Origin: an uncultured Prevotella sp.
GTDB lineage: Bacteria; Bacteroidota; Bacteroidia; Bacteroidales; Bacteroidaceae
Assembly (NCBI GenBank): GCA_900557405.1
Contig: USSF01000022.1
Location: forward strand, 1-32,079
Length of the DNA: 32,079 nt
Direction: 5' to 3'
The notes under the pieces are model-generated. The model had not been told where the DNA came from. It was given only the letters and a program-made list of their open reading frames with translations, and ran no database searches. Below are positions 15,309-26,500 of this stretch, one piece after another (the stretch's first letter is position 1; every line of letters begins with the position of its first letter). A program made the position numbers and the translations under genes.

Positions 15309-15537
15309 GATAATAGAAAACGATAATATTTCATGGGAGCAAGCCATTGTCTCCTGTGAATATTCCGTGTTTACCAAACAAAATTAAACCTGGTTGATTA
15401 GTTCTTAAGACAAAGACTGAACTACCAAAACACATATTTGCCATAGGGGAGGAATCCCCGTTAAATCTGATAACATCATAGCGGTATACTATATACTGAA
15501 GAAAAATATATAAATTAATATCTCAAAACTAAACAAA
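15309..15537 (+). other. Long structured 5' leader of the surface-protein operon
   Basis: The leader contains GGAG/CTCC (15336-15339 and 15351-15354), TAGTTC/GAACTA (15399-15404 and 15419-15424) and a compact hairpin GGGGA-GGAA-TCCCC (15446-15459) with a GNRA-type GGAA loop. The last 50 nt are AT-rich and open. I do not recognise a known riboswitch. Confidence 0.45.
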
Positions 15538-18500
15538 ATGAAAAGGACGTTGACAACGTTGGGCGTGTGCACAGCCGTATTGTGTTCGCTTGCCTTAGCC
15601 GCAACAGGCCAAGGACCCATTGCTAAACTGACGCGAATGTTCGGTTCTGACGAAAAACAGCAGAACAAGTTGGTAACCCAAGAATTGAAAATCAATGAAG
15701 AGAGTCTGGCATTGTTCAAAAACAAGGTGCCAGGCAGCGACAAGGCAGGCATGAAGAAGCAGAAAGGCAGCCTGCAGACCAAGACCATGGACATGTGGAA
15801 TATGGAGGGCGGAACCATCTTTCCTACCAACGCCACTTATGACGGATCCACGAATACCCTGACAGCTTCGGACGTTTCAAAAACTTCCTACAACGTGTTT
15901 GTCACCATGACGAACGGCAACTACTACGCATGGTATGCCACTGGCCGTGAATATACCTTCAGCGCTACGGTGGAGACGGGCGGCGAAGCTGTTGTCACGC
16001 CATACATCATGTTTCTTGATACAGACAAGAAGCAGCTGTATATCATAAACAATGGAGAAGAAATCAGTCTGAACAAGGATAACAACTACACCAGCGATTT
16101 CACGGTGACGGGCAGCAATTCAACGGGCAAGCCGCTGTATGTGGGATATATAGTACAGACGACAAATACGGGCGTATCGTTCAAGTCAACGAACAACCAG
16201 CTGTCTTACCCCTATGAAACCTACGTGGCCGAGAAATGGAGCCAGGAGAAGAATCTGCCGGGACTTGGCATCACGGAAGAGATGGCAGACAGCGCCTATA
16301 CGATTGTGTGTGACGACAACGTCACCACGCTCGGACTGTGTCTCAACAGATATGGCGGATATCTGTCTGTGACGGGTATGAATACCACCGCAACATCGGT
16401 TAAAGTGCCGTACAGCGTTACGATTGACGATAAGGAATATGGTATAAGGGGATTCGGCAATCCGTATAATGACAAGTTCGACTGGACAGGTTCGCAGAGC
16501 GTCACTTCGCTCAATCTGGAAATGATGGACGCGGTTTGTTTCGATATGGAGGGCTCAAAGATAACCGACCTCTATGTGTCTGATCCCGAAATTTACAACA
16601 GCAATGTTGTGGGCGACATCTATCTGCATATACCTTATAATTTCTCGCGCAGCAAGTATGACGGCATGGGCTTCAAGCGTGTGCTCATAGGCGACGAGCA
16701 GCCGTCATACCCGGAGTCGGGCATCGACAACGCATGGGTAATGCCAGGCAAGAATGAGGGAGAATACTTCGGAGTGATCAACAATTCAGGCGAACTGGAT
16801 GTAGTGGAGATATTCACACAGGCAGAGAGCGTGACACTGCCGGAGAAATCGAAATACTATCAGAATGAGTACTTCATCACACAGTTCGGAGAGAGCGGCT
16901 TTAGCACGGAGAAGCTCCTGGCCAATGCGCCGAACCTCAAGTCGGTGACGATACCGGAGAATTACAACAAACTGTTTGTCTATTGGCCGTCAACGCAAAT
17001 CAATGAACTGCACATTATGGGCGCCAAGCCGCAGACAGAATACGGCTTGCCGTCAAGCATGACCGTATACATCGCCAAGGAGGAAGCCTATAGTGACTTT
17101 AAATACGACGAGCTGTGGGATTCCGCCCAACTCAAACCGGAGGGCTGGGAGCTGAAGAAGCTTGAGTCGACGAGTGACGACGGACTCACCACATTTGAAT
17201 ACGATTTCTTCGGCGGACAGCTGGCAGTGGTGAACATTACCTCTACGGCGGAAACCGTGACGATACCGGCCACCGTGAATCTCAACGGCAAAGAATACAA
17301 AGTGGAAGTCTTCGGCAATGAGAGAACCCGTAAGTTCGACTGGACGAACGCCCAGTCGGTGCGCACGCTTGACCTCTCACATATATCAAAGCTCTATCTC
17401 AACCTTGACGGTTCGGCAGTGACGGACATTTACGTGGGCGAGAACGCTTTGTGGGAAGACTACAGCGACCTAAGCGGGAAATACCTGCACGTGCCTTACG
17501 GCGTGAACCGCTACGAATACATGCAGTATGGAGCGAAGAAGGTGCTCATCGGCGAGGAGCAGAGCTACTATCCGGAATCGAACATCGAAAACGCCTGGGT
17601 GATAGCAGGCGAAGAGGAAGGCGATTACTTCAGTATCATCAAGTCGGGCGACCGCTACATGGTGGGAGAGATATTCACCGACAAGGAGAGCATAAAGCTG
17701 CCGGAGACTACACCTTATAATAATGGTACGAGGGAAAAGATAACGGTGGCAGGAAACGCAGACAACTACAGCTATGACAGCGAGATACTGCTGGACAATG
17801 CAAAGAATCTGAAATCGCTCACCGTGCCTGCAGGCTACGAGTATCTGCATATAAACTGGTATGTGGACAAGTATCTTCTCAACGAGCTGCACGTGATGGG
17901 CCAGAAGCCGCAGACAAACTGGGCGGTGCCGGACACATACAAGGTGTATGTGGGAATGAAGGAAGCCTATGAAGATTATATGGCCGACAGCAACTGGAAG
18001 AATGCGGAACTGATACCGGAAGGCTGGGAATTCGAATGGCTCGCAGTGAACGTGAAGCGTAAGGGCGAATTCGCACAGACCTATATAGAGATGACCGATG
18101 CCGACTGGAGCAAGGGAATCTACGTGAAGGTAACCGGCGCGCTCAACGAGACCGACCTGAAGAACATCAAGAAGCTCACCAACCTGCGCTGTCTTGACCT
18201 TGCAGACGCAACATTCGATGCTCTGCCGACATCATTCCTCTCAAGCAGCCCTGTCAAGGAGATTACGCTGCCGGAGTCGCTCAATGCCATATCAAGCGAT
18301 GCATTCAAAAACTGCAGAAGCCTGCAGAAGGTAATTGCCGGCGGAGTGAAGATAATCGGTAGCAGCGCATTCTATAATTGCGAGAAACTCACCGACCTCG
18401 ACCTTTCCGGAGTAACCAATATCCAGGATAACGCATTCTACGGATGCAAGAGTTTCGCACCGTCAGTATTGTGTGAAAGCCTGAACTATATAGGCAACAA

Positions 18501-20583
18501 TGCCTTCAGCGGGACAGCTGTAACCGAAGTGGCCATCCCTGATGGAGTGACGGTTCTTGCACGGTATGTATTCTCTGGCTGCAAACAGCTGCAGAAGGTG
18601 ACACTGCCGGAAACGCTTACTGCAATAAACTCTTATGCTTTCAGGAATTGTACGAGTCTCAGCGAGATAACGATACCGGAGTCTGTGACAGTCATCAATG
18701 ATAATGTGTTCAGAGGCTGCCAGGCACTGACGGAGATTACCATCCCGTCGGGAGTGGAAACTGTAGGCTATGATATGTTTGCAGAATGCAGCAATATAAC
18801 GACAGTGAAATGTAAGGCTATCGTGCCTCCAGGCACAAGCGGCTCGTTTACAAGCGGTATGGATCTGAACCACTGCACGCTCTACGTGGCACCATTCACT
18901 ATCGATGCATATCGTGCGGCAGCCAACTGGAGCGATTTCTATATCATGAAGCCGCTCAACGAACCGGTGAAGAATATCTACGTGAACCGTCCGATGACGT
19001 TCGACCTGCAGTCGGAAGACAATGCAGTATTGCAGGACAACCCGAATATGAAGCTTGCCTATAAGAAATCGGATGATTATTCTAGCCAGAACACCGTGGG
19101 AGAGCTGACAGCTGCAGGTGACGGAACCCTCTCGGCAGGTGTGTTCACAATAAACCACTCCATCAAGAGACGTGAAAACAGTTCTATATATCAGAGCGGT
19201 GATACGTATTACAGTACAGACCGCAGGCCTACTCTCGTAAACAATGCCGAGAACATGCGCGCCGACAGCGTGGTCTGCTCCGTGGGTATAGAAAAGAACG
19301 TATGGCATTTCATATCATTCCAGTATGACGTGCAGATGAAGGACATCTTCGGGAAAAACAACACGGACTTCGTGATACGCCAGTATAACAGTGCCAAGCG
19401 AGCCGCTGCAGCAGAAGAGACAACCGGAAAGAACAATGCTCCGATGCACTCAATGGGCGGCGAAGACGGCACCATCACGGAAACCACAGAAAGCAACTGG
19501 GAACCGGTGCCTGCCGACGGAGTGCTCCTCGCCGGAAAGGGATACATCATCCAGGCAGCAAACAACGGATCAGACGAGAAAGGCAAGACATACAGTGCCA
19601 CGGTGGTATTCCCGTCGCGCAACACCGTGACGAAGAACCGTCTGTTCACCTCTTCTGACATCATCGTGCCGCTTGAGGAATACGCATCAGAGTTCGCACA
19701 CAACCGCTCATGGAACCTCGTGGGCAACCCGTATCCATGCTACTTCAATATGCACGCACTGAAGGACGGCTTCTATTCACCGATAATATTATGGAAGGGC
19801 TCCAACTATCAGGCTTACTCGCCGGTAGACGATGACGTGATACTGCGTCCGAACGAGGCATTCTTCGTACAGCGCCCGATTGACATGGAGCAGATGGTGT
19901 TCGGAGCCGAAGGACGTATGCACTATAGTGCAGCCCTTGGTGAAAGTTACAGCAACAACAAGAAGCCAGGCGTGAACTATGCACCGGCACTCAATGCCAA
20001 CGGAACGGAGCGCAACGTCTTCAACTTCACGCTCGAGGGATGCGGCAGCGAGAACCGCACACGTATCGTGATGAACGAGAAGGCTACGATGGACTACGAC
20101 AGCGGCCGCGACGCAGCCAAGTTCTTCGCTTCTACACCGATGGGAGCCGAGATATATGTAGACGGCGGCGTGAAGTATGACATCTGCGAACGTCCGTTTG
20201 CCGACGGTACGGCACAGCTCGGCATACGTACAGCAGAAGCCGGCAGATACACGATAACACTCTCCGGACGCTATGCCGAAGGATGGACAGTGGTGCTCAC
20301 CGACAAGTTGACTGGCAACACAGTGAATCTGAATGAGGGCGCTTATCAGTTTGAGGCAGCAGAAGGCACAACAGCCGGAAGATTCATGATCAGCTTCAAG
20401 TCGGCTGCTACCGGCATCGGCACAATCGACGCTGACATCGACGCAGATGCAGAAGTAAGCGTGGTGAACGCTGCGGGCATCACCGTGTTCAACGGCAGAT
20501 ATGCTGAATTCAAGGCCAAGGCCGCTGCGGGAATCTACGTGGTGGTATGCGGCGATAAGACATATAAGACAGTGATCAAGTAA
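15538..20583 (+). CDS. BspA-type leucine-rich repeat surface protein with T9SS sorting domain
   Basis: The 1681-aa protein has a signal peptide (about 1-24, ending LALAATGQ). Residues ~70-235 are a beta-rich region with a carbohydrate-binding-module look. Residues ~258-538 and ~545-833 are two tandem copies of one ~290-aa unit, aligned by KFDWT, VLIG(D/E)EQ, YPES-x-I-(D/E)NAWV, L-x-N-A-x-NLKS and the closing PEGWE. Residues ~879-1140 are a classical BspA/LRR_5 block (for example LTEITIPSGVETVGYDMFAE). A long beta-rich part follows with SWNLVGNPYPC (about 1391-1401), and the end (about 1620-1681, closing AAAGIYVVVCGDKTYKTVIK) is a T9SS-type sorting domain. BspA proteins of oral Bacteroidetes and Treponema bind fibronectin and fibrinogen; that role is a family possibility only. 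It is the first gene of a tight operon, 12 nt before the giant gene. Confidence 0.87.
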   Translation: MKRTLTTLGVCTAVLCSLALAATGQGPIAKLTRMFGSDEKQQNKLVTQELKINEESLALFKNKVPGSDKAGMKKQKGSLQTKTMDMWNMEGGTIFPTNATYDGSTNTLTASDVSKTSYNVFVTMTNGNYYAWYATGREYTFSATVETGGEAVVTPYIMFLDTDKKQLYIINNGEEISLNKDNNYTSDFTVTGSNSTGKPLYVGYIVQTTNTGVSFKSTNNQLSYPYETYVAEKWSQEKNLPGLGITEEMADSAYTIVCDDNVTTLGLCLNRYGGYLSVTGMNTTATSVKVPYSVTIDDKEYGIRGFGNPYNDKFDWTGSQSVTSLNLEMMDAVCFDMEGSKITDLYVSDPEIYNSNVVGDIYLHIPYNFSRSKYDGMGFKRVLIGDEQPSYPESGIDNAWVMPGKNEGEYFGVINNSGELDVVEIFTQAESVTLPEKSKYYQNEYFITQFGESGFSTEKLLANAPNLKSVTIPENYNKLFVYWPSTQINELHIMGAKPQTEYGLPSSMTVYIAKEEAYSDFKYDELWDSAQLKPEGWELKKLESTSDDGLTTFEYDFFGGQLAVVNITSTAETVTIPATVNLNGKEYKVEVFGNERTRKFDWTNAQSVRTLDLSHISKLYLNLDGSAVTDIYVGENALWEDYSDLSGKYLHVPYGVNRYEYMQYGAKKVLIGEEQSYYPESNIENAWVIAGEEEGDYFSIIKSGDRYMVGEIFTDKESIKLPETTPYNNGTREKITVAGNADNYSYDSEILLDNAKNLKSLTVPAGYEYLHINWYVDKYLLNELHVMGQKPQTNWAVPDTYKVYVGMKEAYEDYMADSNWKNAELIPEGWEFEWLAVNVKRKGEFAQTYIEMTDADWSKGIYVKVTGALNETDLKNIKKLTNLRCLDLADATFDALPTSFLSSSPVKEITLPESLNAISSDAFKNCRSLQKVIAGGVKIIGSSAFYNCEKLTDLDLSGVTNIQDNAFYGCKSFAPSVLCESLNYIGNNAFSGTAVTEVAIPDGVTVLARYVFSGCKQLQKVTLPETLTAINSYAFRNCTSLSEITIPESVTVINDNVFRGCQALTEITIPSGVETVGYDMFAECSNITTVKCKAIVPPGTSGSFTSGMDLNHCTLYVAPFTIDAYRAAANWSDFYIMKPLNEPVKNIYVNRPMTFDLQSEDNAVLQDNPNMKLAYKKSDDYSSQNTVGELTAAGDGTLSAGVFTINHSIKRRENSSIYQSGDTYYSTDRRPTLVNNAENMRADSVVCSVGIEKNVWHFISFQYDVQMKDIFGKNNTDFVIRQYNSAKRAAAAEETTGKNNAPMHSMGGEDGTITETTESNWEPVPADGVLLAGKGYIIQAANNGSDEKGKTYSATVVFPSRNTVTKNRLFTSSDIIVPLEEYASEFAHNRSWNLVGNPYPCYFNMHALKDGFYSPIILWKGSNYQAYSPVDDDVILRPNEAFFVQRPIDMEQMVFGAEGRMHYSAALGESYSNNKKPGVNYAPALNANGTERNVFNFTLEGCGSENRTRIVMNEKATMDYDSGRDAAKFFASTPMGAEIYVDGGVKYDICERPFADGTAQLGIRTAEAGRYTITLSGRYAEGWTVVLTDKLTGNTVNLNEGAYQFEAAEGTTAGRFMISFKSAATGIGTIDADIDADAEVSVVNAAGITVFNGRYAEFKAKAAAGIYVVVCGDKTYKTVIK

Positions 20584-20595
20584 AAACTCGTCCTT

Positions 20596-23500
20596 ATGAA
20601 ACAAATGATTATTAACATACAGCGAACGGCCATGCTGCTCGTCCTGCTTATGGCAGGATGGGCAGCGGGCAGCCCGTTGTCGGCACAGACCTATGTGGAG
20701 CTTTTGCCAGACAAGACAATGGCAAACGGCACCGACGTGACGAGCCTAAGCGATGAAGCCACAGGCATCTCGTTCGCATTTGACAAAGCAAAGGGAGGCA
20801 CTCCCCCAAGGTATTACAGCGGAGCCATCAGAAACTATATAGGCAATACCGTCACCATGTCGGCACCATCCGGCATGGCGGTGAGCAAGATAGAGTTTGT
20901 GACGACCGTAAACAAAACCCCTGCCACTCTGACTCCAAGCAGCGGCACCGTGAGCTATGATAAAACATCCCAAACCTTCACATGGGAGAACACGACGCTT
21001 GAGAGCGAAGCTACTTTCACTGTGAGCGTGTCGCAGTTTCGCATCACATCCATCCGGGTGTATTACAGCACTTCGGGCGATGTAAAGCCAAAGCCCAAGG
21101 CACCGGTGTTCTCACATCCTGACTGCGAGTTCTACAATACGTTCAAGGTGGTAATCACCGACCTTAACGAACCGGCAACCACCATCCGCTACACTCTCGA
21201 CGGAACAGATCCGACGGAAACCAACGGCACGGTGTATACGGGGCCTGTAGAGATAGCAGCAGGGCAAAACGCCGTGCTGAAGGCTGTGTGTATAAATAAA
21301 AACGGAGTGAGTGCCATTACCACAAGTGTGTTTACATACAAGGCAAAGAGTCTCTTCAAGTTCACGTGCAACAAGCCGGGAGGTATCAGTGAAGTGAATT
21401 TGAGCAGCACTGTCCTGACAGACAAAACCAAGTATATAGCAGAACACGGTTCGTGGAAAGGCAATTACGAAATGTTTGTCACCGACGGAGCTGAGGTGTC
21501 CCTGCAGATATACATGAATACGGGATACGTTCTGAAAGGCGTGACTCTTAACGGCGAACAAAAGGAAATTTCGAAGTATGGCGAACTGAAGTTCGTCATG
21601 CCGTCAGCCACCGAGGTCACCGTAATGGCCGATGTGGAGTTTGACCCGAATTCGCCATCCGACCCGCAGCCGCCTACACCGGTGGAGAAGACATACCAGC
21701 TGTCGGTGGTGAGCAACCCGACGGGAGCGGCAAGCGTTTCCGGTACGGGCAAATACAAGGAAGGTCAGTTGGTGTATGTTTCGGCAAGCGCATATCCAGG
21801 TTACGTGTTCAAGAGCTGGACCTGTGATGGCGTGACGATAGGGACAAGCAGAAGCTTCAACTACACCATGACAGCCTCGGATGCAGTGCTCACGGCCAAC
21901 TTCGTATACAATCCGTCCAACCCCGGCGACCCGGAGAAGCCCACATTGAAGCATCCGCTCACGGCGGTAGCATCGCCTGCAGGAGCGGCAACATTCTCGC
22001 TCTCCGCATCGGAAGTGGTGTCGGGACAGGAATACACTGTGAGGGTTTACCCTGCAACCGGCTATAAGCTTAAGGGATGGATGCTGAACGGCGTGGGACA
22101 GGAGGGAACATCAACCGTCTTCCGTGGCGTCATGACAGATGCCGGAGCACAGGTGGTGGCAGTTCTCACCTACGACCCCGCATCGCCGGGCAATCCTGGA
22201 GCCAACTACTATAATCCTGCCACAGGACTGGCTATCATCGACGACTTCGTGCCAGGCAGTCTGTCCGCTGCGCTCCAAGCCACAGTGGGCAGCGACAACT
22301 ACAGCAACGTGAACCGCATGATAGTGAAGGGACGCATGACAACCGGCGACTACCGCTGTCTGAAAGGGCTGACCAATGCGGCGACAATAGACCTCTCGCG
22401 CGTTGGCGGCGTAACGACTGTGCCATACGGTCAGTTCGATGGTATGGCAATATCATCGGTGGTGCTTCCTGCAACTATAGCAGAAATGAAGAATGCTGCG
22501 TTCCAGAACTGTGCGAACCTTACAGCCATTACGGTTTATGCCATGGAGCCGCCGGTATGCGGCTGCGAGACTTTCTATGCCTTCACCAACAAGGAGAACT
22601 GTATCGTTTATGTTCCGGAAGAAGCCGTGGGACTGTATACCGCAGCCGAAGGTTGGAAGGATTTCACAATTCTTCCTATCACCGACGATGCTCATACATT
22701 GCAGGTGAACCTGCCGGCAGAAGGCAATGACGGGCGCTACAAGAACAACACGATAGAACTCGTGAACATCAATTCGGGCGTGCGTCAGAAGTATGTCATC
22801 ACCGACCGCCAGCTCTATACCTTCAGCGGATTGCGCAAGGATGAGCAGTACAATGTATATATGTACTCGCGCACCGGTCTTGAGATCGGCCGCATCGAGA
22901 ATGTCGTCATCCCTAATGACGACATGGAAGTGGTGTTCAGCACACTGAAGCCCCTGCATACCATTTCCGCCAAGGTGGTTTCGCCGGATGGCGAGGACTA
23001 CACGTCAATGACGACAGTGGAATGGCTCAAGCCGCTTGAAGACGAGACAATGACGTATCTGCGCAAGGCAGTATCGCTGGGCGAGATACCGGAAGGACAG
23101 AAGCTCGTCTGCCGTGTGACGCTGGGCGACAAGCTCGGCACTGTATACAAGGCACCTGCCGATATGCAGTTCACCGTGAGCAGCGAGGAGAACACATGTC
23201 TCATAACCCTGCAGCCGCTCCGTACGATTACCCTCAAGGGAACAGTGGTGGACGGTGACGGCATCTATATCGCCGATGCTGCCGTGACGGCAACGCAGAC
23301 GCTCAACGGTAAATTCCAGAAGACATTCACCGCAAAGACCGACCGCCGCGGACAGTGGACAATGTCCGTACTCGCTGCGCCCGAAACACGACTCACGGTT
23401 GCAGCAACAGAGTTCGTGAACAGGCTCGACACAATCGGCGCATTTGCCGAGGACGAGACCACACACGACATAGGCAATATGATGATGAAGTCTATTGTCG

Positions 23501-26500
23501 GCGCACGCATTTCATACGGGTTCACATACATGAAAGCGGGAGCCGAGGCCCCACAAAGTTTCTATTCAGACTACCGCAATGTGGCCATCAACGTGTTCAA
23601 CATAACGCAGAACCGCGAACAGAAGAATCTTACCCAGCTGTATCCTACGCTCACCGTAATCGACGAAACTGTAAACGTGGGCGACGAACTGCGCCTCACG
23701 GCAGTATCCAAGACCGGAGCATTTGGTCCTGTGGAGCGCGTTGTTACAGTTGGAGACAACCGCCGTGCGGAGGCTACGTTCGACATTGTGGGCAAGGGCT
23801 GCATCGAGGCTTCGTATGAGATGACAGACAACCCAGCCGTAATCGCTATGTTGTATTCCGACAAGGGCGAACTCCTTAAGAAGGTTGCCTATACGGAAGC
23901 AAAGGCATCTTTTGCAGATGTGGAAGACGGCGAATACACGCTCGTTACGATGGGTAAGTCGGAACTGATGAATGCCATCCTGCGCCTTTCCGCCTTCAAT
24001 GAAATAGGACTCACCGAGGGTAAGGACTATCTGAAGAACGGTGTGAGGGTGGAGACAGGAAAGGTCTCAAATGTGCATAATGCCACAGTACCGGCTTTCG
24101 ACGAAAGTCTGTTCACTTACACCACAGACAATACATCGTTCTCTTCAAACAAGAGCAGCATCATCAACGGAAAGTATCTGACACTCAGCTCTGTCATTGA
24201 CTTCAAGGGCGCCTACAAGAGCGACGTGAGCAATGTAAGGCTCGTGGTGGACCTTCCTGATGCCTGCGACTTCGTGGAGAAATCGGTTATCCAGGGACCG
24301 AAGCTCATACAATATACACTCAGCGGCAAGCGACTCACCATACAGCTCGGCGACAGCTATCAGACACAGACCCGCTTCTGCGTCATACCTACTGCCAGCG
24401 ACATGTTCAATGCCACAGCTTCGGTAATCTTCGACTATAACGGACAGACACTGACGCAGCCTATCGGCTCCGCCACGGTGGAAGTGAAGAGTCTCGACAT
24501 CATCGTGCCTGAGATTGTAACAGAAGCTACAGTCCATGTGGCAGGTTCGGCTCCTGCACGCTCTACAGTGGATATATATTCAGACAACGAGCTCATCGGG
24601 CACGCCACAACAAAATCAAGCGGCAACTGGAGTGCGGAATGCGTATTGCAGAATGTGTTCAACATGTCTGAGTATCCTATATCGGCAAAGATAACGACAG
24701 AGTCGGGAAGCATGCTGCTGACCGAGACAAAGAACGTGAAATACATAAAGGACTACCCGATGATAAAGACGGTGACCATGAACACGAATCCTAATATCGT
24801 GTTTGACTTCGAGAAGGGCACCACTTCACAGTCGTGGTATTACACGCCAAGCAATGTATTGTTCACTCTCGACTTCACCAACAACAACCCGGATATATTG
24901 AAGGAGGTTTATCTCAACATCTTCGGCGAAGACGGTTCGGTGAGGACCATCGACTGCAGCTATGACACCAACAAGGCGATATGGTTTGCCAATGTAAGCT
25001 TCAACTCTTACAATGGTATCGTCAACCTCAGCGTCAACTATATAGCAAATGGCGACTATAGTTATGATTCTGATGAGGCCAAGCTGTTTGCCAAGAAATA
25101 TGAGGATGAGATAGCGAATGAGGAAGACAAGAAAAAGGAGTTTGACAACCTGATTCAGGATGCCTTGGACTATGTGGAACGTGAAGACGTGACAAAAGAG
25201 GAAAAGATAATCTATGTCACAAGGGTCAAGAAGAAAATCTGCAAGTATTACACCGGCGACGACAATATTCCGCCATACGGAAGCAATCCGGATGTGGATA
25301 CGGATGGTCTTGGTGCCGACGGATACACTGGAGGCAAAGTCATCCTGTACGGCGAACGTGAGGAAGACAAGAACCAGGAGTATGACCCATACATGCAGGA
25401 TATGCCTAATCCATACGACACAAGTCTTTCGCTCGATGGTACGGAATATTCGGCATCCATCAGCTCCCCTACAGGTTCGTCTATAGACTACATTGCACCC
25501 GGTGATTTCAATTTCGAGGCAATGCCAGACAATGCCGCAGGCAACAGCTTCAGCATTACCAACTCCAACGGTGATGTATGGACAAGCAACAACAAGGCTA
25601 TTCCTGCCAGCTTGAATCCAGACTCCAAGGAGTCGGTAAAGGCATTCTATGACGCTCTCGCCAAGGAGCAGGAGGAATTCCAGATAAACTGGATGGGGCA
25701 GACCGAGAAAGGTATTGCAGCCATTGATATGTCTATCGCATTGGCCAAGTCGGTTAAGACAAGACACCTCTGCGACAATGTGGACCAGGTCGTGGCTATT
25801 TCAATGAACAAGAATCCTGGAGTCGTCATTGAGAAAAAGGCTTTGAAGGACGCTCTTCTCGAAAACAACAGGAATCTGAAGAATCTCAAGGTTGCCGGCA
25901 AACTCGTAGGTCATGCCGGAACGGCTCTTGGAGTATTGGGTATAGGTTCTGATGCCATGAATGGTTATGGCCGCTATGACGAATGGAGCTATATCATTGA
26001 TGCAATAGAAAAGGACTGCTCCGGCAATGAGGCTACTGCCATCGTCAATAAGGCGAAAGAATACAGAAGCTGGATAGTGGACAGAGACGTGAAGAAGGGT
26101 TTGGGCGACCTGGGCAGCATGGCCCTCGGTGCCATTGGAGCGGCGGTTGCACCTGAAACATGCGGTGCTTCGCTTACCCTGAACCTTATATCTCTTGGCG
26201 TAAGCGGTGCTCTGACATTCTGGGAGGACAACTTCGTGCGCACCAACAGCGACCATATCGCCGAGGTGGCTCGCATGGCAAGACAGTCATCCGATTGTCC
26301 TGTTGACCCGTTGGCAAATGGATATCCGGGATTCTTGATGTATAAGGGCTCTTATCCTAACAGCCCTTACTACGGGGGCTACAATCCTAACATGCCGCCT
26401 TTCTCTCCGCTTACCATCAACCACGACCCTGCCGGCTACGTATATGAGGCCGTGCCGGAGAACCGTGTAGAGGGCGTACAGGCCACTATATATTATAAGG

